Part shown: in pieces, positions 1-11,879 of the stretch
Layout of the letters: each line of letters opens with the position of its first letter
Numbering within the stretch: position 1 is the stretch's first letter
Program-made: the position numbers and the translations under genes
Source of the DNA: Dicyema japonicum
Lineage: Eukaryota > Dicyemida > Rhombozoa > Dicyemidae
Reading direction: 5' to 3'
Assembly: GCA_011109175.1 (NCBI GenBank)
Contig: RDEW01000002.1
Coordinates: 1,120,676 to 1,184,675, forward strand
Length of the DNA: 64,000 nt
Notes under the pieces: model-generated
What the model was told of the DNA's origin: nothing
Database searches by the model: none
Seen by the model: only the letters and a program-made list of their open reading frames with translations

Positions 1-59
1 GTAACAGCATGATTTGTTCCCCAAGCAACATAAGTACAACTCATTATAGGTTCAATGTA

Positions 60-780
60 TTGTTAGTAAAGAACATCTAATCCACTGAGACCTCGGAGGT
101 TCATAAAAGAGCCCTAAAAGTAAAGCTTCTTCGCGCAAGCTGCTATCACACTTTCGACATGAGGGGAAAAGTTAAATGCACGACGAAGGTTACACCCAAG
201 ATTTTCTGGGTCTTTTTCTGAGGGATTTTATTTCCATAGAGAGTGATGTCTATAATACACACTCTTAGTTGTGAACAAAGTCAAAACTTACTTTCCTGTA
301 CTTGCCTGTAACTGATTTTTGTCAAGTTATAAACTAAGATTGTCCAAACAATCCTATAATCTACATGCAGCATTTTTTCGATGCGCCCAATGTCGTCTGC
401 GTAGGAAAGCAGGATTTGGTTATCTCCATTTACCAGCGGTAGATCGTTCATTATTAAATAGGACATGAAATAGAAAAGATGTTGTGAAATCCCATCCGGT
501 AATTGCCTTGACATAGAACATCGGTTTCCATGATGCCTCTACCCCAACCTTCACTCAAAAAATTCCCCAACCATAGTTTCAAATTTGAATCATTATTCAG
601 GGAATTGATTTTTTGTGTAATAATTTTTCGCGAAACAGAATCAAAAGCCTCTGGATATCAATCGAGCAGACAATTGACTTTCTTGTTTGGGCTTTTTACA
701 TATGTCATCATAAATTTCTTTGTAGAAGTTAAACACGATGTAGTCGATAGTACTTTCTTAAAAACATTCTGAAATGTGAG
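60..780 (-). mobile_element. Jockey-like LINE fragment (reverse transcriptase)
   Basis: Minus-strand reading gives RT pieces: an LPDGISQ...LF..M block followed by LSYADD (the catalytic YADD box) at about 400-510. Further downstream on the minus strand (about 150-260) is the thumb motif KKTQKILGVTF. Upstream pieces at 530-780 match the DSF-rich stretch seen in better Jockey copies at 3.2-4.4 and 15.4-16.4 kb. Several stops and frameshifts interrupt it, so it is a dead fragment. The overlapping plus-strand ORF at 530-772 is its shadow. Confidence 0.6.
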
Positions 781-971
781 GGGAATGAAGGGTGAATCCG
801 TCACAGAATCAAATTTCAAGAATTCTCAATTGGACACATAAAAGAAATATACCTCTTGGAGCCCTGGTTTTCTTTCGGTTTCTCCGATTATTATTAATTT
901 ATTTTATTTATTAATAAATTTAAAATAATTGGTTAATAATTCAAAATTATAAATTCTCGTCATCCTTGTTA

Positions 972-2423
972 ATGATTATATTAATAATAATTTCCCTCTC
1001 CATTTCAAAGCGAATTTTCTCAATTTGAAGTTGACGGTACTCCATATAGTCATTTATAAGATGTCAATTCACAAGTGGAAATCACAGGAACAACAGGAAA
1101 AGTGGAAAGCACTATTTATGAAAATGAGTCTGAGACTGTTCCCGAACTAGAGGAAAATGTAAATATACAATTAAGTGATAGTCCATAACCATAGAGGAGG
1201 ACAGTGACTATAATATAAATATGATAAAGTCAACGAAAGTAATATTATGAATTATTAGATACCACTCAATTGGGTTGATTATTATGTGGAAATTGGATTC
1301 ATTCTCTTCATGATCCTCTATTTGATTACATATATTAATGGACGAGGTAACAACAGGGACATTGCCAAGACCATCCTGGATGACTTTAGACCCATTTGTC
1401 AAAATAACTTTCTCCACGTGGGTCAGATTAGTTGTTTTACTATTTAGGGGAGAGTCTCAATGAGGAATGGACTCAGGAGAGCGAGAATGTATATTTACTG
1501 TGGTGTAGTGGACATGACTTTATAAATAAGTGTGTTGTCTACCTAGATTTACTTAAACGACACGATTTACTGTCCACAATAAAGCAGACTATTCGGCCTA
1601 CCAGGGAAGATTACATTGTATGTCCTCAGTTTATTAGAGACAATCCTTGGGAGTCTCACTGAAATGGATAAAATGGTGTTTTCTATATCAAGGAAAGACA
1701 AAATTACAGAAATGTCCAAGAAATATCCTGATTTAGTATTTTCCTGTTTTATTTAGGCTTTTTTCTGCAGTCTTAAAAATCACGACTTTATTCCCAACGA
1801 ATTTGCATGTCTCACTGAAAACAGCGGACTGATCCCCCTTATATTCGATCAAAATGTCATTTTTTAGTTAATCACAGATTTTGGCCTTGTTTAAGAGACT
1901 AAGTGAGTACGTGGTCTCTGTTCACGTTTCGAATCATTCTGTTGGGTATTCTAGTGATCTTAGGTTGTTTTGTCTGTTTATTAGATCGGGGACTAAGACT
2001 GTCTCTGAAATGGCGGATGTTTTGTCTCAGTCAGTGGAAAAGACGGTTTCTTTGACAGTAACAAGAAAAGGGGAGAACGAAATATCGTTAATTTTTGATT
2101 TGTTTGTTAAACTTTGTTGTAAAATTACTAAAACTAAGCTCAGCAAAGACGTATTATTTGTTTGATTATTGTAGTTGTTAGTGAAGGCGGACAAAAAGAG
2201 AGAAAGACTGGAGGAAGTGTTGATTAAGCAAAGCTACTCAAAACGTCAGGAGAATGACCAAAAGAGAAAGGACGAGCGTCGTCAAAGAGAATTGGAATCT
2301 ATTCATAATGACGGGAAGGCCTCAAAGAAGATGCAGGTTACTATGATTGGTTTATTATAGGAAAGGGATAAAAAGAAACAAATTCGTAAAAAACAGGGAA
2401 AAGTTTGTTTAGTACAATCATAA
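972..2423 (+). CDS. CCDC47: CCDC47-like ER membrane protein (PAT complex subunit)
   Basis: CCDC47 is an ER membrane protein of the PAT complex, a chaperone for multipass membrane proteins, with a Ca2+-binding role. The exons join across ten or so tiny introns: 1049-1075, 1175-1194, 1239-1258, 1422-1447, 1618-1639, 1736-1756, 1856-1877, perhaps 1964-1984, 2151-2174 and 2337-2360 (20-27 nt, all GT...AG). Joined, they read: a hydrophobic N-terminal signal from ATG 972; an acidic lumenal stretch (PELEENV, KEDSDY); one membrane helix (GFILFMILYLITYI); the conserved blocks NVYLLWCSGHDFINKCVVYL, RHDLLSTIKQTIRPTRED and EMDKMVFSISRK; and a highly basic coiled C-tail (VKADKKRERLEEVL, ERDKKKQIRKKQ) ending at TAA 2421-2423. 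One 1-nt shift near 1015-1020, between the signal and the acidic region, is unresolved, so the exact 5' end is uncertain. The order of domains and the basic tail match the family. Confidence 0.88.
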
Positions 2424-2529
2424 TTATTATTACTCAAATTATAACTAAAATACTTTTTATTTGTTGTCTTTTATTATTGACCGTAGTTAGGATAATAAAT
2501 TTTGCTATGTAGTAATTGTTGAAGTTTTC

Positions 2530-2790
2530 TAGATTGTTTTGGCCTGCACCCTCTCTCCTGCAATTTCCCAGACAAATATCCTTGAACGAATTCGTTAGAC
2601 GAGCTTTACATGTTGCCGGAATCCTTCTATGCCTTTGCAGACGATACGGAAGACGACCGGATGTGATGACCATCTTCCCCTTTGAAACCAGGAAACTGTC
2701 ATGTGTTGGCTATTCGAACAGATTTCACTCGCAACCACGAAATAACCACTCAAAACTGAGCCTCAATTCTATTTTTTTTAAATAAATTTA
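2530..2790 (+). mobile_element. Non-LTR element 3' fragment with restriction-endonuclease-like module
   Basis: Reads GLHPLSC, then RRALHVAG, then GRRPDVMTIFPFE. This parallels the module in the 5.7-6.3 kb copy (GLHPLSCRRSAGR, VRALKASG, GKRPDGMTLFPF). It breaks after the PD/PF motif. The far end runs into AT-rich sequence. Only a 5'-truncated scrap remains. Confidence 0.55.
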
Positions 2791-2894
2791 TTTATTCATT
2801 TTTTTTTATTAACAAAATTTTTTTCTTTTTTAAATAAATTAATTTATTCATTAACCCCGGATAAATTTGAGTAATCCATCTATGATTGTAAAAA

Positions 2895-4384
2895 TAGGAT
2901 TTTTTATTTATTTTTATTTTATTAACCCCGAAATTACGAGATAAAGGATAAAAGTTATTGTCTCATTACGTGATCTCGGTGTCCATACCAGTCCTTTTCC
3001 TACAGTTAGTTTAATTACCACAACGGAGAAGGTTTCTTCTCATATCTCGGCAGGCGTCCATATATAGTTTGATGTGCGGCCCGAGGGGATGGTCAGGGAC
3101 TTTGCCACATTGAGGAAGTCCCGGTGACGTTCCGTAATGTATTCCATGAGTAGGGGGACGTTTAGTGTTCTCCGTAGTAACGACGTGGACGTCTTTTTCG
3201 ACGAACTAATAGTATTCAGAAATCGATTTTGTTAAACTCTAGATTGCTTTGTTTGTATAGAAGCTCTAACGATGGGCGGGAAGATATTGGAGAGTGAGTG
3301 AAAGCCTTGAGAATTCCAATTTTCTTTTGGATCCTCGCGGTTACTAGGTCCACTTGGTGAGTAAATGTGAGGAGGGGATTTAAGATGACTCCAAGGATCG
3401 AAAGCGTCTTCTTAATGGGAAGCGGGGAGTCATACAATTTTATTCGTGATGTCTCCCGTTTATCTTTTAGTGCAGTGATAAACGTCATTACATGTGACTT
3501 TCCTGGTGATATATTTAGACGGTTCTTCAGGAACCAAAGACTCATCAGGTTTAGTAGATCTTGCACGGACCGTATCACTTCCTCGATTCTTCGATATTTC
3601 ACTGCGACCACGAGATCATCCGCATACAATAGAAGAATTGTGTTTTTGGTTGGGGATGGTAAGTCACTGAGGAACATGTTGAAGAACATTGGTGACAACG
3701 GTAATCCTTGTGAAACTACATTTGGAAGGTATCGCCGTTTTGATTTTTGGTTGTTTGCCACCACTTGGCCTATTCGACCGTTGATGTAGTTAGCCAACCA
3801 TGACTTGAATTTACGGTGGATCGACGTCGTAAAAATTTTTGCTGTAAGGATCTTCCGGGATACTGAATCAAAAGCATTCTCTACATCCACTGAGACCAGC
3901 ACGGTTCTCTCGTGTGAATTTGGGGTATTCAGGTTGTCCGAAATGAATTGAACCAGTTTTGTTGGATGAGTTGTTGTTGAATGTCCTTCGCGGAATCCGT
4001 ACAAAAGATGGTAGAGTTATGAAAGGACGGTTCTTGAGAATGACAAGTTTTTCTAACACTCGTGATAAGGCCCAGATGATGGATACCGGGCGGTATGAGG
4101 ACGAGCAGTTTGGTGGTTTGTTTTTTTTCAGGATAGGGTGTATCAGAGATTTCTTCCATATTGACGGATTCTTGTTCTCGTTTATTGAGAGGTTGAAAAT
4201 TTGTGTTATTGCAACGGTCGCGGAAGGACCCATGTGTTTCAGTTCGAGAATGGAGATGTCATCTAAACCGCGGGACGACGAGTTATTCATTTTCCTGATT
4301 ACTGAGTGCACCATTGATGGGTCGAAGAAAGTCATGTTGGGACATTTATTCCTTCGACCATTGCCAGAACGAACATTCAGGTGA
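2895..4384 (-). mobile_element. Jockey-type LINE, RT domain and 3' end (copy 1)
   Basis: The minus strand encodes most of a reverse transcriptase in two frames that shift near 3970-4030. The first is GLDDISILELKHMG...NKPPNCSSSYRPVSI (4335-3930). The second is YGFREGHSTTTHPTKLVQF, VSVDVENAFDSVS, SQGLPLSPMFFNMFLSDLP, the LLLYADDLVV catalytic box, the primer-grip region and a thumb (LSILGVILNPLLTFTHQ). A C-terminal EYITERHRD-like block lies at 3000-3160. The 3' end is AT-rich (about 2895-2940) and preceded by the shared tail GGACACCGAGATCACGTAAT. The left part is almost identical to 15.4-16.3 kb. No endonuclease domain is attached. Confidence 0.8.
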
Positions 4385-5692
4385 AATTACAAAAAAGTTA
4401 TTTAAAAATCATAATGCACGATCCTAGTTGGAAGCCAGTTATGATAACTACATACAAATCGTTCGTCTTCAATTTAAATTTACTTGCAAGGTAGCCTCAT
4501 GCATAGTGTAACTTATTAAGTACATTCGTTGACACTGCTATTATTACAGGAGGCGTTAACGAAATTGGAATTGTTGCATAACTCAGAGATCCTCGCGAAC
4601 GTGATTGGTTTTAAAGCGCCTGTGATGTTGACTATCACTCAATTAGTTTTTGAGCTCGATTTTTACCAATGTCTTTTTTGGAATAAAATATTGTGTCATT
4701 TGTTACAAATATTTGACGTTAATTTTATTTTGTCCTATTTCTTGTACTTTAATTTTTATATTTTATTGAGGACTTTTCAACCGGGATGGAATTGGAGGCC
4801 TTCGTGGATGATTATAAGGGAGTTATGACTGCATTCTAATTAGTGGTGACCTATCTTTGTTGGCGAAATGTCCATTTAACATCATGGCGAGCATGGACAG
4901 AGCGACAAACTCAGGAGGAACCAAAATATTGGATGAAAGAACTCAGAGATCATCTATTTGAATCCACGTGGCCAAAACACTAATACCAATTTATCGAAAT
5001 TCTAAGAAAACAAAAATGGTGGTATTTATCCCAAAGTCCCCCTAAGATCTCAACCACATCCTAATCCCTTCTGTTACTTACTAGAGAATGAACTGTGGTA
5101 AGAAACTAATAGTCCCCAAATTCCACCCCCTTCCTAGTTTAAGACAGAACAACTTATTCCAAATTGTGATCAAAGCTATTTAATTGTGTTAAGTCAACGA
5201 ATTTCTTTTTTGAAAAATTTAAGCATTTCAGGTTCAGTTCGTATCCCTGTGGTTGAGAATGTAATCAACCTTTGTATCCCTTGATCCTCTCCTTGTTGAT
5301 AAACCACAGACTGGATAACTCATGGATGCATAGACGAAAACATAATACTATCTTCTCGATACAGTTAACCTCTTAGATGATTACCCCAAATTTGGCGGAT
5401 GATTTAAAAAGTTTTGCAAAATCAAGTGACATTTACCTGCAACGGAAACATGATGGTTTGACTGGACAACTAATTCAATCAGATTTTACAAAATTTTATG
5501 AAAAAATATCTGATTTCTCCCTTCTTTGGACTTCCAACTTTCATTAATGATCTTTTCTATTCTTGAGCCTACAAAGGGAAGTAGCAAAAAGCCTTATAAT
5601 GAATATCACATTGAATAAATATATATTATTCTATTTGTTTTTAGGTTCGCCAGTCGTTAAATGTCTATTTTTATTTTAAATTAATGGAATTA
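4385..5692. other. Intergenic stretch without recognised gene
   Basis: AT-rich sequence. One plus-strand open frame at about 4529-4828 contains QEALTKLELLHNSEIL, but it has low-complexity codon use downstream and matches nothing I recognise. Nothing else here could be supported on either strand. Confidence 0.4.
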
Positions 5693-6290
5693 ATTTTTTT
5701 TTTTTTTCGACTGAAAATTTAATTGAAGAATTAAAACAATTAAACAAATATCAGTTGAGGAAGCCTGCTGCGTGGATTGCGAACGAGTTCCCTCGGAGTA
5801 TGGCTATTCCAATCTTTTGTCTTAGCCATAGCCCTTCTCGTTGATCCCTTTTCTTTCTGGCAAGCAATCCTCCGAGTTCTTGCAAGAATTCAGCCGTCAT
5901 TGGACCAACGGCTCCCGATGATTCGGTCGCAACAGGAGTAAATCGGTAGCGATCCCCGAGGCAAGAATATTTCTTGATTTTTAGGTTTTCCGCGGTCGAA
6001 GCAGCTGCTCCAGGTGTCTGAACAGATTTAAAAATGTTCGTGCTTGAGAACGTGTCTATGCAAGTTGCATCCCAGACCAAAGATCTTCCAGACGTGAAGG
6101 GGAAAAGGGTCATCCCGTCAGGTCTCTTCCCATCTCCTCGATCAAGACCCACTGGTTCAAGCTGTGCTGGGAAGCCTGAAGCCTTCAGAGCTCTGACGAT
6201 CACATCATTCAGAGCAGCATGACGTGGTCCCCTTCCGGCGCTTCTTCTGCAGGACAGCGGGTGCAATCCTTTCACATCGACTGTTTTCCC
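5693..6290 (-). mobile_element. 5'-truncated non-LTR retroelement tail with poly(A) and restriction-endonuclease-like domain
   Basis: This is the best copy of a module that recurs through the window. On the minus strand it begins with a zinc-finger-like GLHPLSCRRSAGRGPRHAAL. Then follow EPVGLDRGDGKRPDG, FPFTSGRSLVWDATCIDTF, a short AAASTAENLKIKKYS segment, RYRFTPVATESSGAVGP, and a C-terminal REGLWLRQKIGIAI...N. The PDG...WDxT...ExxG spacing suggests a PD-(D/E)XK-type nuclease fold, as in the C-terminal endonucleases of R2-like elements; that assignment is inference. A run of about 16 T (5693-5708) is the poly(A) tail on the minus strand. The RT itself is missing, as expected for 5' truncation at insertion. 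Confidence 0.72.
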
Positions 6291-6299
6291 GCATGGAAT

Positions 6300-7215
6300 T
6301 AATTAAGATAATTAATTGTCGTATGTCATAAGAACCCAGGGCGTTGATACTGTCCGTGTTGATGAGACAAATTTATAACTTGAAAACATTAACAACCACT
6401 AAGTTTTGTCTCAAGAAAAACAAAATAGAGAGAAGTTAAATCCCCAAGGAAAATAGAAAAGTAAAATCCCGGAGTAAAGTAGAGATGTTAAATCCTCAAG
6501 GAAAAGAACCGAGATATAGGTTACTTTAAAGCAAATTCGCCAAAACCGAAACCAATTTATTCAACAGTAAATAAAGTCTTCGATGCACCCCGTCTCCATT
6601 TAGTCTCCTTTTATCGTCGGATCCCATCGATCCTTTTCTCTACAATATATTTGCTCGGTGTTAGAATCTTGTCTTCTTCAGTACTGAGAACATCAAAAAA
6701 CCTTTTCCCCAAAGCCAACTTTATTGCCGACCTTCTGGTTTTTTCCATAAGTAACATAATTCTTTCTCTTTGGCAAGAGAAATACCGTGCTTCGCATCCA
6801 TATAGCAGCTCCGGAAGAATGATTCTCATGAAGATGAACAAGAAGGTTTCCAGGCTTACAAACAACTTTCTTGTACATAAATGTGCTCTTCGTCTAATGT
6901 CCTCCATGAAGGAAGCTATCCCGTCGATTACTATCCCGAGGTAGCGCAGTGAATTTAAGAATGTCAAGTGAGTAAGGCTGCGTATGATGCCTCCTTAGGC
7001 GACTGACTCTTAAATAGCTGGACTTCTCAGTAGACAGTTTGACCCTTTGCACGTTTAATCGCTTTATTGAATCAAAATAAATTTTTTGTTTTTTGAGGGA
7101 ACAAGAGACAGATCTTTCGAAGCAAAACTTAGTTAATGTTTTCAAATGATAAATTTGTCTTATCAACCCGGACAGTATCAACAACCCGGACACTATCACA
7201 TACGACATTAATTAA
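6300..7215. repeat. Element bounded by ~140-bp inverted repeats
   Basis: The left end (about 6300-6440) contains GTCGTATGTCATAAG, then GTTGATACTGTCCGTGTTGA and AAATTTATAACTTGAAAAC. The right end (about 7075-7215) carries the reverse complement with mismatches, ending ACATACGACATTAATT. The right end also has a short duplication of AACCCGGACA. TTAATTAA-like sequence lies at both borders. The interior holds an RT scrap (6611-6967), so this is either a non-autonomous DNA element invaded by a LINE fragment or a foldback element. Confidence 0.6.
6611..6967 (-). mobile_element. RT thumb/C-terminal fragment
   Basis: Minus frame LNSLRYLGIVIDGIASF, then LFIFMRIILPELLYGCEA, then a helix-rich KTRRSAIKLALG block. 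LRYLGI is the typical post-RT thumb sequence and LLYGCEA the conserved C-terminal block of LINE proteins. No catalytic RT motifs are in frame. It sits inside the inverted-repeat element. Confidence 0.5.
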
Positions 7216-8639
7216 CAGGGCCATCCTTCCAAAGTGGACCCCGCCGACATTATCGACGTTGCGTTGCCTCTCAATTGTTATGGACACCCAGGCTCAGTAG
7301 CAAAGTAGTGACTCGACTGTTTGCTTTAACGTCTGATCCAGGCTCAGTAGCAAATCTCGATGGCCGATGGACTGGGATCTCCGCAGAAGTATCCAATTTC
7401 GGCAAACATAAGCTTCTCCTCATGAGGAAAAAAGATTTGTGGGAGTATAGAATATATCTTTGGACTGAAAGTGTTTCCATAATTCTGCATTCTCGAGTGG
7501 GCATCCAAGAAAATAGATTAGTAATGTTTCTATTAGTTAAACCTCAGCTAGACAGAACTCACACTTTAGTTAAAAAGTAACAGCAGTCATGTTAACTATC
7601 CAAGACAATCTAGTAGTCTATCGGGATCCTATCCCACTCTTAGGCGTCTCACAATCGTTTAGAGGTCTCCAAGAAAGGCTGGAGGCAGGTCGTCACGGAA
7701 TCGAGGAGCGTTAAAGATGAAAAATTTTTCCTGGTCACTTTAACTGTTACCTCAAAATCCATTCTCTAAAATTTGTGATTTCGACCGAGATTGGATGAAA
7801 CTTCATCCTTTCGCCTAAAATTCAGTTTGCTATTCTTGAGGACCCACGGAACAACATTTTATGCCTCAACTTTAATATTTTTATCCAGAGACATCGGTCT
7901 GGAACATCGAATGAAATTTCTATCTTGCAAATGAATCCTTACTTTATGATTAATAAATGGAAAACGTTATAAGAGTGCATAAGCTAGTTTATGTGAGCAG
8001 TAAATTGGCTTTTGACATCCTCTTGTCGGGATTGGCAGATAACAAAAACATTGCAGCGCAAAATAGCTTTCATTCGAGTTTTTAATTCCTTTAAACATAA
8101 ATTTCCATTTTTTCACCACCTCTTTGATAAACAACATAATTGGGTAACTTGTCCATAATTCATTATTAAGATCAAACCATTTTGAAATATTTATGATGAA
8201 GCAAGTGAAATAACTCAAAATTTTATAATCATTATTTAAACCTCCCTATGCCTACCTATTATCCTTTGTTGTCATTGTAACTGGTTCTGTAAATCATTTT
8301 TTATATTTAAAACCAATAAGGAATAGAATTAATATATTATTCAATAAAATTGAATAAATAAATGTGTTGGCCTCGTGACGCTATTTGGTGCTGTGTGGCT
8401 AGTTGGTAAAAAAAAATTTTCATCTCTCCGACGGCGTTATTGAATCGACCTTACTGAAAAGACGCCTAATGCTTGGCGGACATAAAGAGGATTCAACTAT
8501 TTTTTCTTCGTGAGAGAATTTCGTTACGTGGAAATAAGTTCTGGGACGATGGAACGAGTGAGGATCAAGGACTTTGTTAGTTTGGTTACCCTTGGTCTTT
8601 GTATAATTTTAAATTGAATAAATTAACTAATTTTTATTT
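7216..8639. other. Intergenic stretch without recognised gene
   Basis: Contains a short direct repeat of AGGCTCAGTAGCAAA (about 7289 and 7338) and a few open frames (for example 7275-7580 + and 7967-8218 -) without recognisable motifs. I found no convincing exon chain here. Confidence 0.35.
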
Positions 8640-9466
8640 CTAACCAAAATCCTCATATTCCATAGTCATATAGCGTAGATAAACCACGCCTGCTACACAT
8701 GCCAAGCACGTTGTATAGGTGTCCCATGCCATTACACACTGAAATAATATTTATAATTACATATTCGATCTGTTGATTCGTAGTTTTTCCTAATTATATT
8801 AATATCAAACAAATACATTCCATTATTACTTATATCTATATAATCCTCATTAACAGGTTTAAATCTAAACTAAATATAATTCTATACGCTTTTGGTTTGC
8901 TAAACGGATCAATACATAATACAATAATACTAATTTAATATTAAAAATACCCTTTTAATCGAACATAATCAGAAACAACTACCCTAAAAGATTGTATAAT
9001 GGAATCAAATGGGAAAATACTATAAATTATTAATATAACTTACACATGTTGTAGATTTGTCAGTGTTTCTGCAAAATCAAGAGGTATAAATATAAGTTTG
9101 TAACAAGTTTTGAAATATCTATCAATTAAAATGTATAAAACATTGTTTTAATTGAAATGGGAAAGTATTTGATTCAAAAGTTGTAATATTGTGATCGTGT
9201 TCGCAATAACTATATGTGATTTAAATTATAATACAAAGTTATAACATTCATTTTATTAAATGATAAAACATCTCCGGAAAGTATAGTAATGTTTCGCACT
9301 AAAAGATATCGTACCTCGAATGGGTAGATCAATTCAGGATTTTTGCCAAGTTGACAGTTAATCCATTCTCTGTAATAATAAATAATATTAAATAATACAA
9401 TAAATAAGTATCAGTATCGTATGTTAAATTGTTACATTCCCTGATCATAGTGGAGTAATAAACCAT
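8640..9466 (-). CDS. Unrecognised spliced gene (putative secreted/membrane protein)
   Basis: I do not recognise this gene. An ATG at 9466 opens MVYYSTMIRECNNLTYDTD. A 29-nt GT...AG intron leads to EWINCQLGKNPELIYPFEVR and NITILSGDVLSFNK. A later frame reads CEHDHNITTFESNTFPFQLK. The last exon follows an intron (22 nt, GT...TTTCAG) and reads VMAWDTYTTCLACVAGV then VYLRYMTMEYEDFG, with a stop at 8640-8642. Cysteines, N-glycosylation-like NIT/NLT sites and a short hydrophobic C-terminal stretch suggest an extracellular or membrane protein, but the middle exons (8840-9150) are not resolved. Codon-like composition between the exons and introns of the usual size argue it is real. Confidence 0.4.
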
Positions 9467-9550
9467 TGTTGTGAAGATAACGGAATAGTACATGAGAATT
9501 ATTACATCAATCTACGAGTTGTGTTATAAACCTATTAATTAATTCATATT

Positions 9551-10783
9551 TCACCGTCCATAGCGTCGACACGCCATCGATCTTAGCGTTTTCAAAATGT
9601 GGCGCAAGAGTTTTTGTGACATAGTCGTCCAACTACTCCATTTGAGTCTGTTATTAGTTCGTATAAGCTTAGATAATTTGGTATTCGCTGAATGTATATA
9701 ATAAAAGGAGTTATTGGACTGTGTTCTTTTTCTCGTCAGCGCATCTCTTTTCTTGACGAGTGACACAATTTGCGATGATAATATTGGATTGAACTTCTTG
9801 CGACAGGCAGAAATAGTTTATCAGCTTTCAAAATGATAGCAGAGAGAATCTTGACCGTCTTCTCTACTGTACAATTAACCATAATGAGGTCAAGCAGACT
9901 ATTGTCCACATACGCCCTGAAACCTTGCCAGTCAGCCTTTAAATAATTTTTTAACTTTGTAGAACGACACAGTGAACAAATAGGTCTTCTAAGTCTCAAC
10001 ACAATGGGGTTATGGTCGATTGAGGAACCATAACGAACATTCCATGAAATACATCCAGCCATAGAAGGAAAGCAGAGAGACAGGATGTTGGACTGTCCCT
10101 TCTGCGGGTCTGACTCCTTGTGTGAGCTTCCGGGTCATTGAGGATAGTCAAATCATTAAGTAAGGATGTACTCGCCGCGACTGTTGGCTGATTGTGTCCG
10201 GAGCCAGAGTGAATGTTTGGTATTTAGGTCGCCGCATAATACCAGATCTTTCAGTTCAAAAAAATTTCTATAAGTTTTGAACATACTTTGGAATAAGGGA
10301 AGTCGACGAACTCTGAGGTGGAATATAAATATTACAGTGTAAAACGTCTTGAGGATGAGAAAGGAACTTCGATGAAGATTTGTTCCAGAATAGGGTCTCA
10401 TTCGCAAAGAGAAGATATAAACGGGGTGACATCGGTGAACAAAAGACCCGGCTTAACAAACGTCAATAATCCTCCGCCGAGACTTCTTGTCCGGTCCTTT
10501 CGGAGTATATTGTAGCCAGGGAAGCGTGGGGTGGCGGCTGACGTGGAGAGTTTAGATTCCCTGAATAATAGCAATATCCACTTTCAAACGTTGCAGAATG
10601 ACCAGCGTGGAATCAGGACACGAGTTAGGTTTGATGTCGCCAGCCTGGAGTAGCAAATTGAAGTTGGTAGGCCACCCTTCCAAAAGACGTAGAGGGGTGG
10701 AGAACTTCAAACGGTTCTCTTTAGTGCATAACTTGCACCAGGCGCCACCACGACAACAGGTGAACCGCATGCCGCCACGCTAA
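9551..10783 (-). mobile_element. Jockey-like LINE endonuclease region
   Basis: Minus-strand reading order: LLQAGDIKPNSCPDSTL and LKVDIAIIQGI (N-terminus of an APE-type endonuclease). Next is a frame-shifted middle, then LVLCGDLNTKHSLWL (the GDLN active-site motif), NSRGEYIL, and SSIDHNPIVLRLR (the catalytic DH motif). A linker follows that leads toward the RT (KKRDALTRKRTQSNNSFY). Stops and shifts separate the blocks. The RT half is missing. Confidence 0.72.
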
Positions 10784-11144
10784 AATTTTCTATAGTCGTT
10801 CAATTTCCCCTATCACCTTTTTCACTTTCATCCTCCGCTCATCGAGTGACACCACCATTTCCAGGAAGTCTCTTCGTTTGTGTTTTCACCCCAAGTCGAT
10901 TGGGGACTGATGTTTGAGGATAGATCGCCTATTTTCCGATTGTGACACTGATGTAAAATTTTATGTAGCTTCATTCTCTGAAAAAATATATAATCTTTTA
11001 ACTGTTCCTTCAAATTACAATGATACGTTTATTTGGGTTATGAATTATGTCGTTTACAAATAAATATTTTAAATTGGCAATGTCTGGTGGTGAAATGCTC
11101 CGTAATGTTGTAATGATATGTAATTTACACATAAATGGCATGGA

Positions 11145-11850
11145 TTGCACTATCTTTCCATATCCAGGGATAAATCAACGTATACAATCTTTATCACGGA
11201 CAGAAAAGAAAAACATACACTGGATTTTAAAATTTATAGAATCTCCTTACCACTACAGATTCGTCCAATTATCCTGGGAGTGACATTTGACCCTTTGATG
11301 ACATTTTCTCAACATATGAAGAACGTTATGACAAAGGGTCTCAGGAAACTTAATATAATCAAACCGCTCTTGAAGTCCAGGCCGTCACAGGAATGCGCCC
11401 TCGTCGTGTTCAATCAACTCCTGAAACCGACGATTGAGTGTGCTTGTGCCTCATGGGCCTATGGAGCTTCGATTTCTAATTCACTCAAGATCAATTCCCT
11501 AATTGGCAAACTAGCACGTCTAACGAATCTACCCTCGATCTTTTCCCCCCAATGCTTGACCACGCCGCAATCAAAAACAATGGCTCCAGCTTCATCGGTC
11601 TGTGTGGCCAAGAAACAAGTCGTTTCTTCCATTCAAGGCTAGTGGCCTCAAATGCACGAAATTTGGGGAAAAAACCCACCCCTCTTCAAACTCTAATGAA
11701 AGATGATCGTCGTCTATTCAGGAAAGCCGTGGGTACTCTAAAGGAACACAGGAAAAACCTCTCGATCCTGTTGAGGCGTACCGGATCACTTAATTAATTG
11801 GTTTACTCCTTCTTTCTTGGTGTTCTTTTTTCGGGGTTATTAAATAATAA
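11145..11850 (+). mobile_element. Jockey-like RT C-terminal fragment with 3' end
   Basis: Plus frame contains IILGVTFDPLMTFSQHMKNV, KLNIIKPLLKSRPSQE, and LLKPTIECACASWAYG followed by a leucine-rich tail. These are the thumb and C-terminal blocks of the same family as 2.9-4.4 kb. After the stop comes the shared 3' sequence CCGGATCACTTAATTAATT and an ATTAAATAATAATAAT-type terminus. Confidence 0.7.
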
Positions 11851-11879
11851 TAATCACTATCGGCACAGAGCAAGCTGGA

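Noticed and set aside
1208-1417. Minus-strand ORF over the CCDC47 membrane-helix exon
   Set aside because: The plus strand encodes the conserved helix and IAKTILDDFRP-type sequence; the minus ORF has no features.
1432-1662. Separate short ORFs between 1.4 and 2.4 kb as independent genes
   Set aside because: Their products join in order into one CCDC47-like protein once 20-27-nt introns are removed.
3959-4384. Plus-strand ORFs over the Jockey RT (also 15,886-16,311 and 13,331-13,900)
   Set aside because: They are shadows; the opposite strand carries the conserved RT motifs.
5693-5708. T-run as an intron polypyrimidine tract
   Set aside because: It lies at the 3' border of a minus-strand retroelement and is explained as its poly(A) tail.
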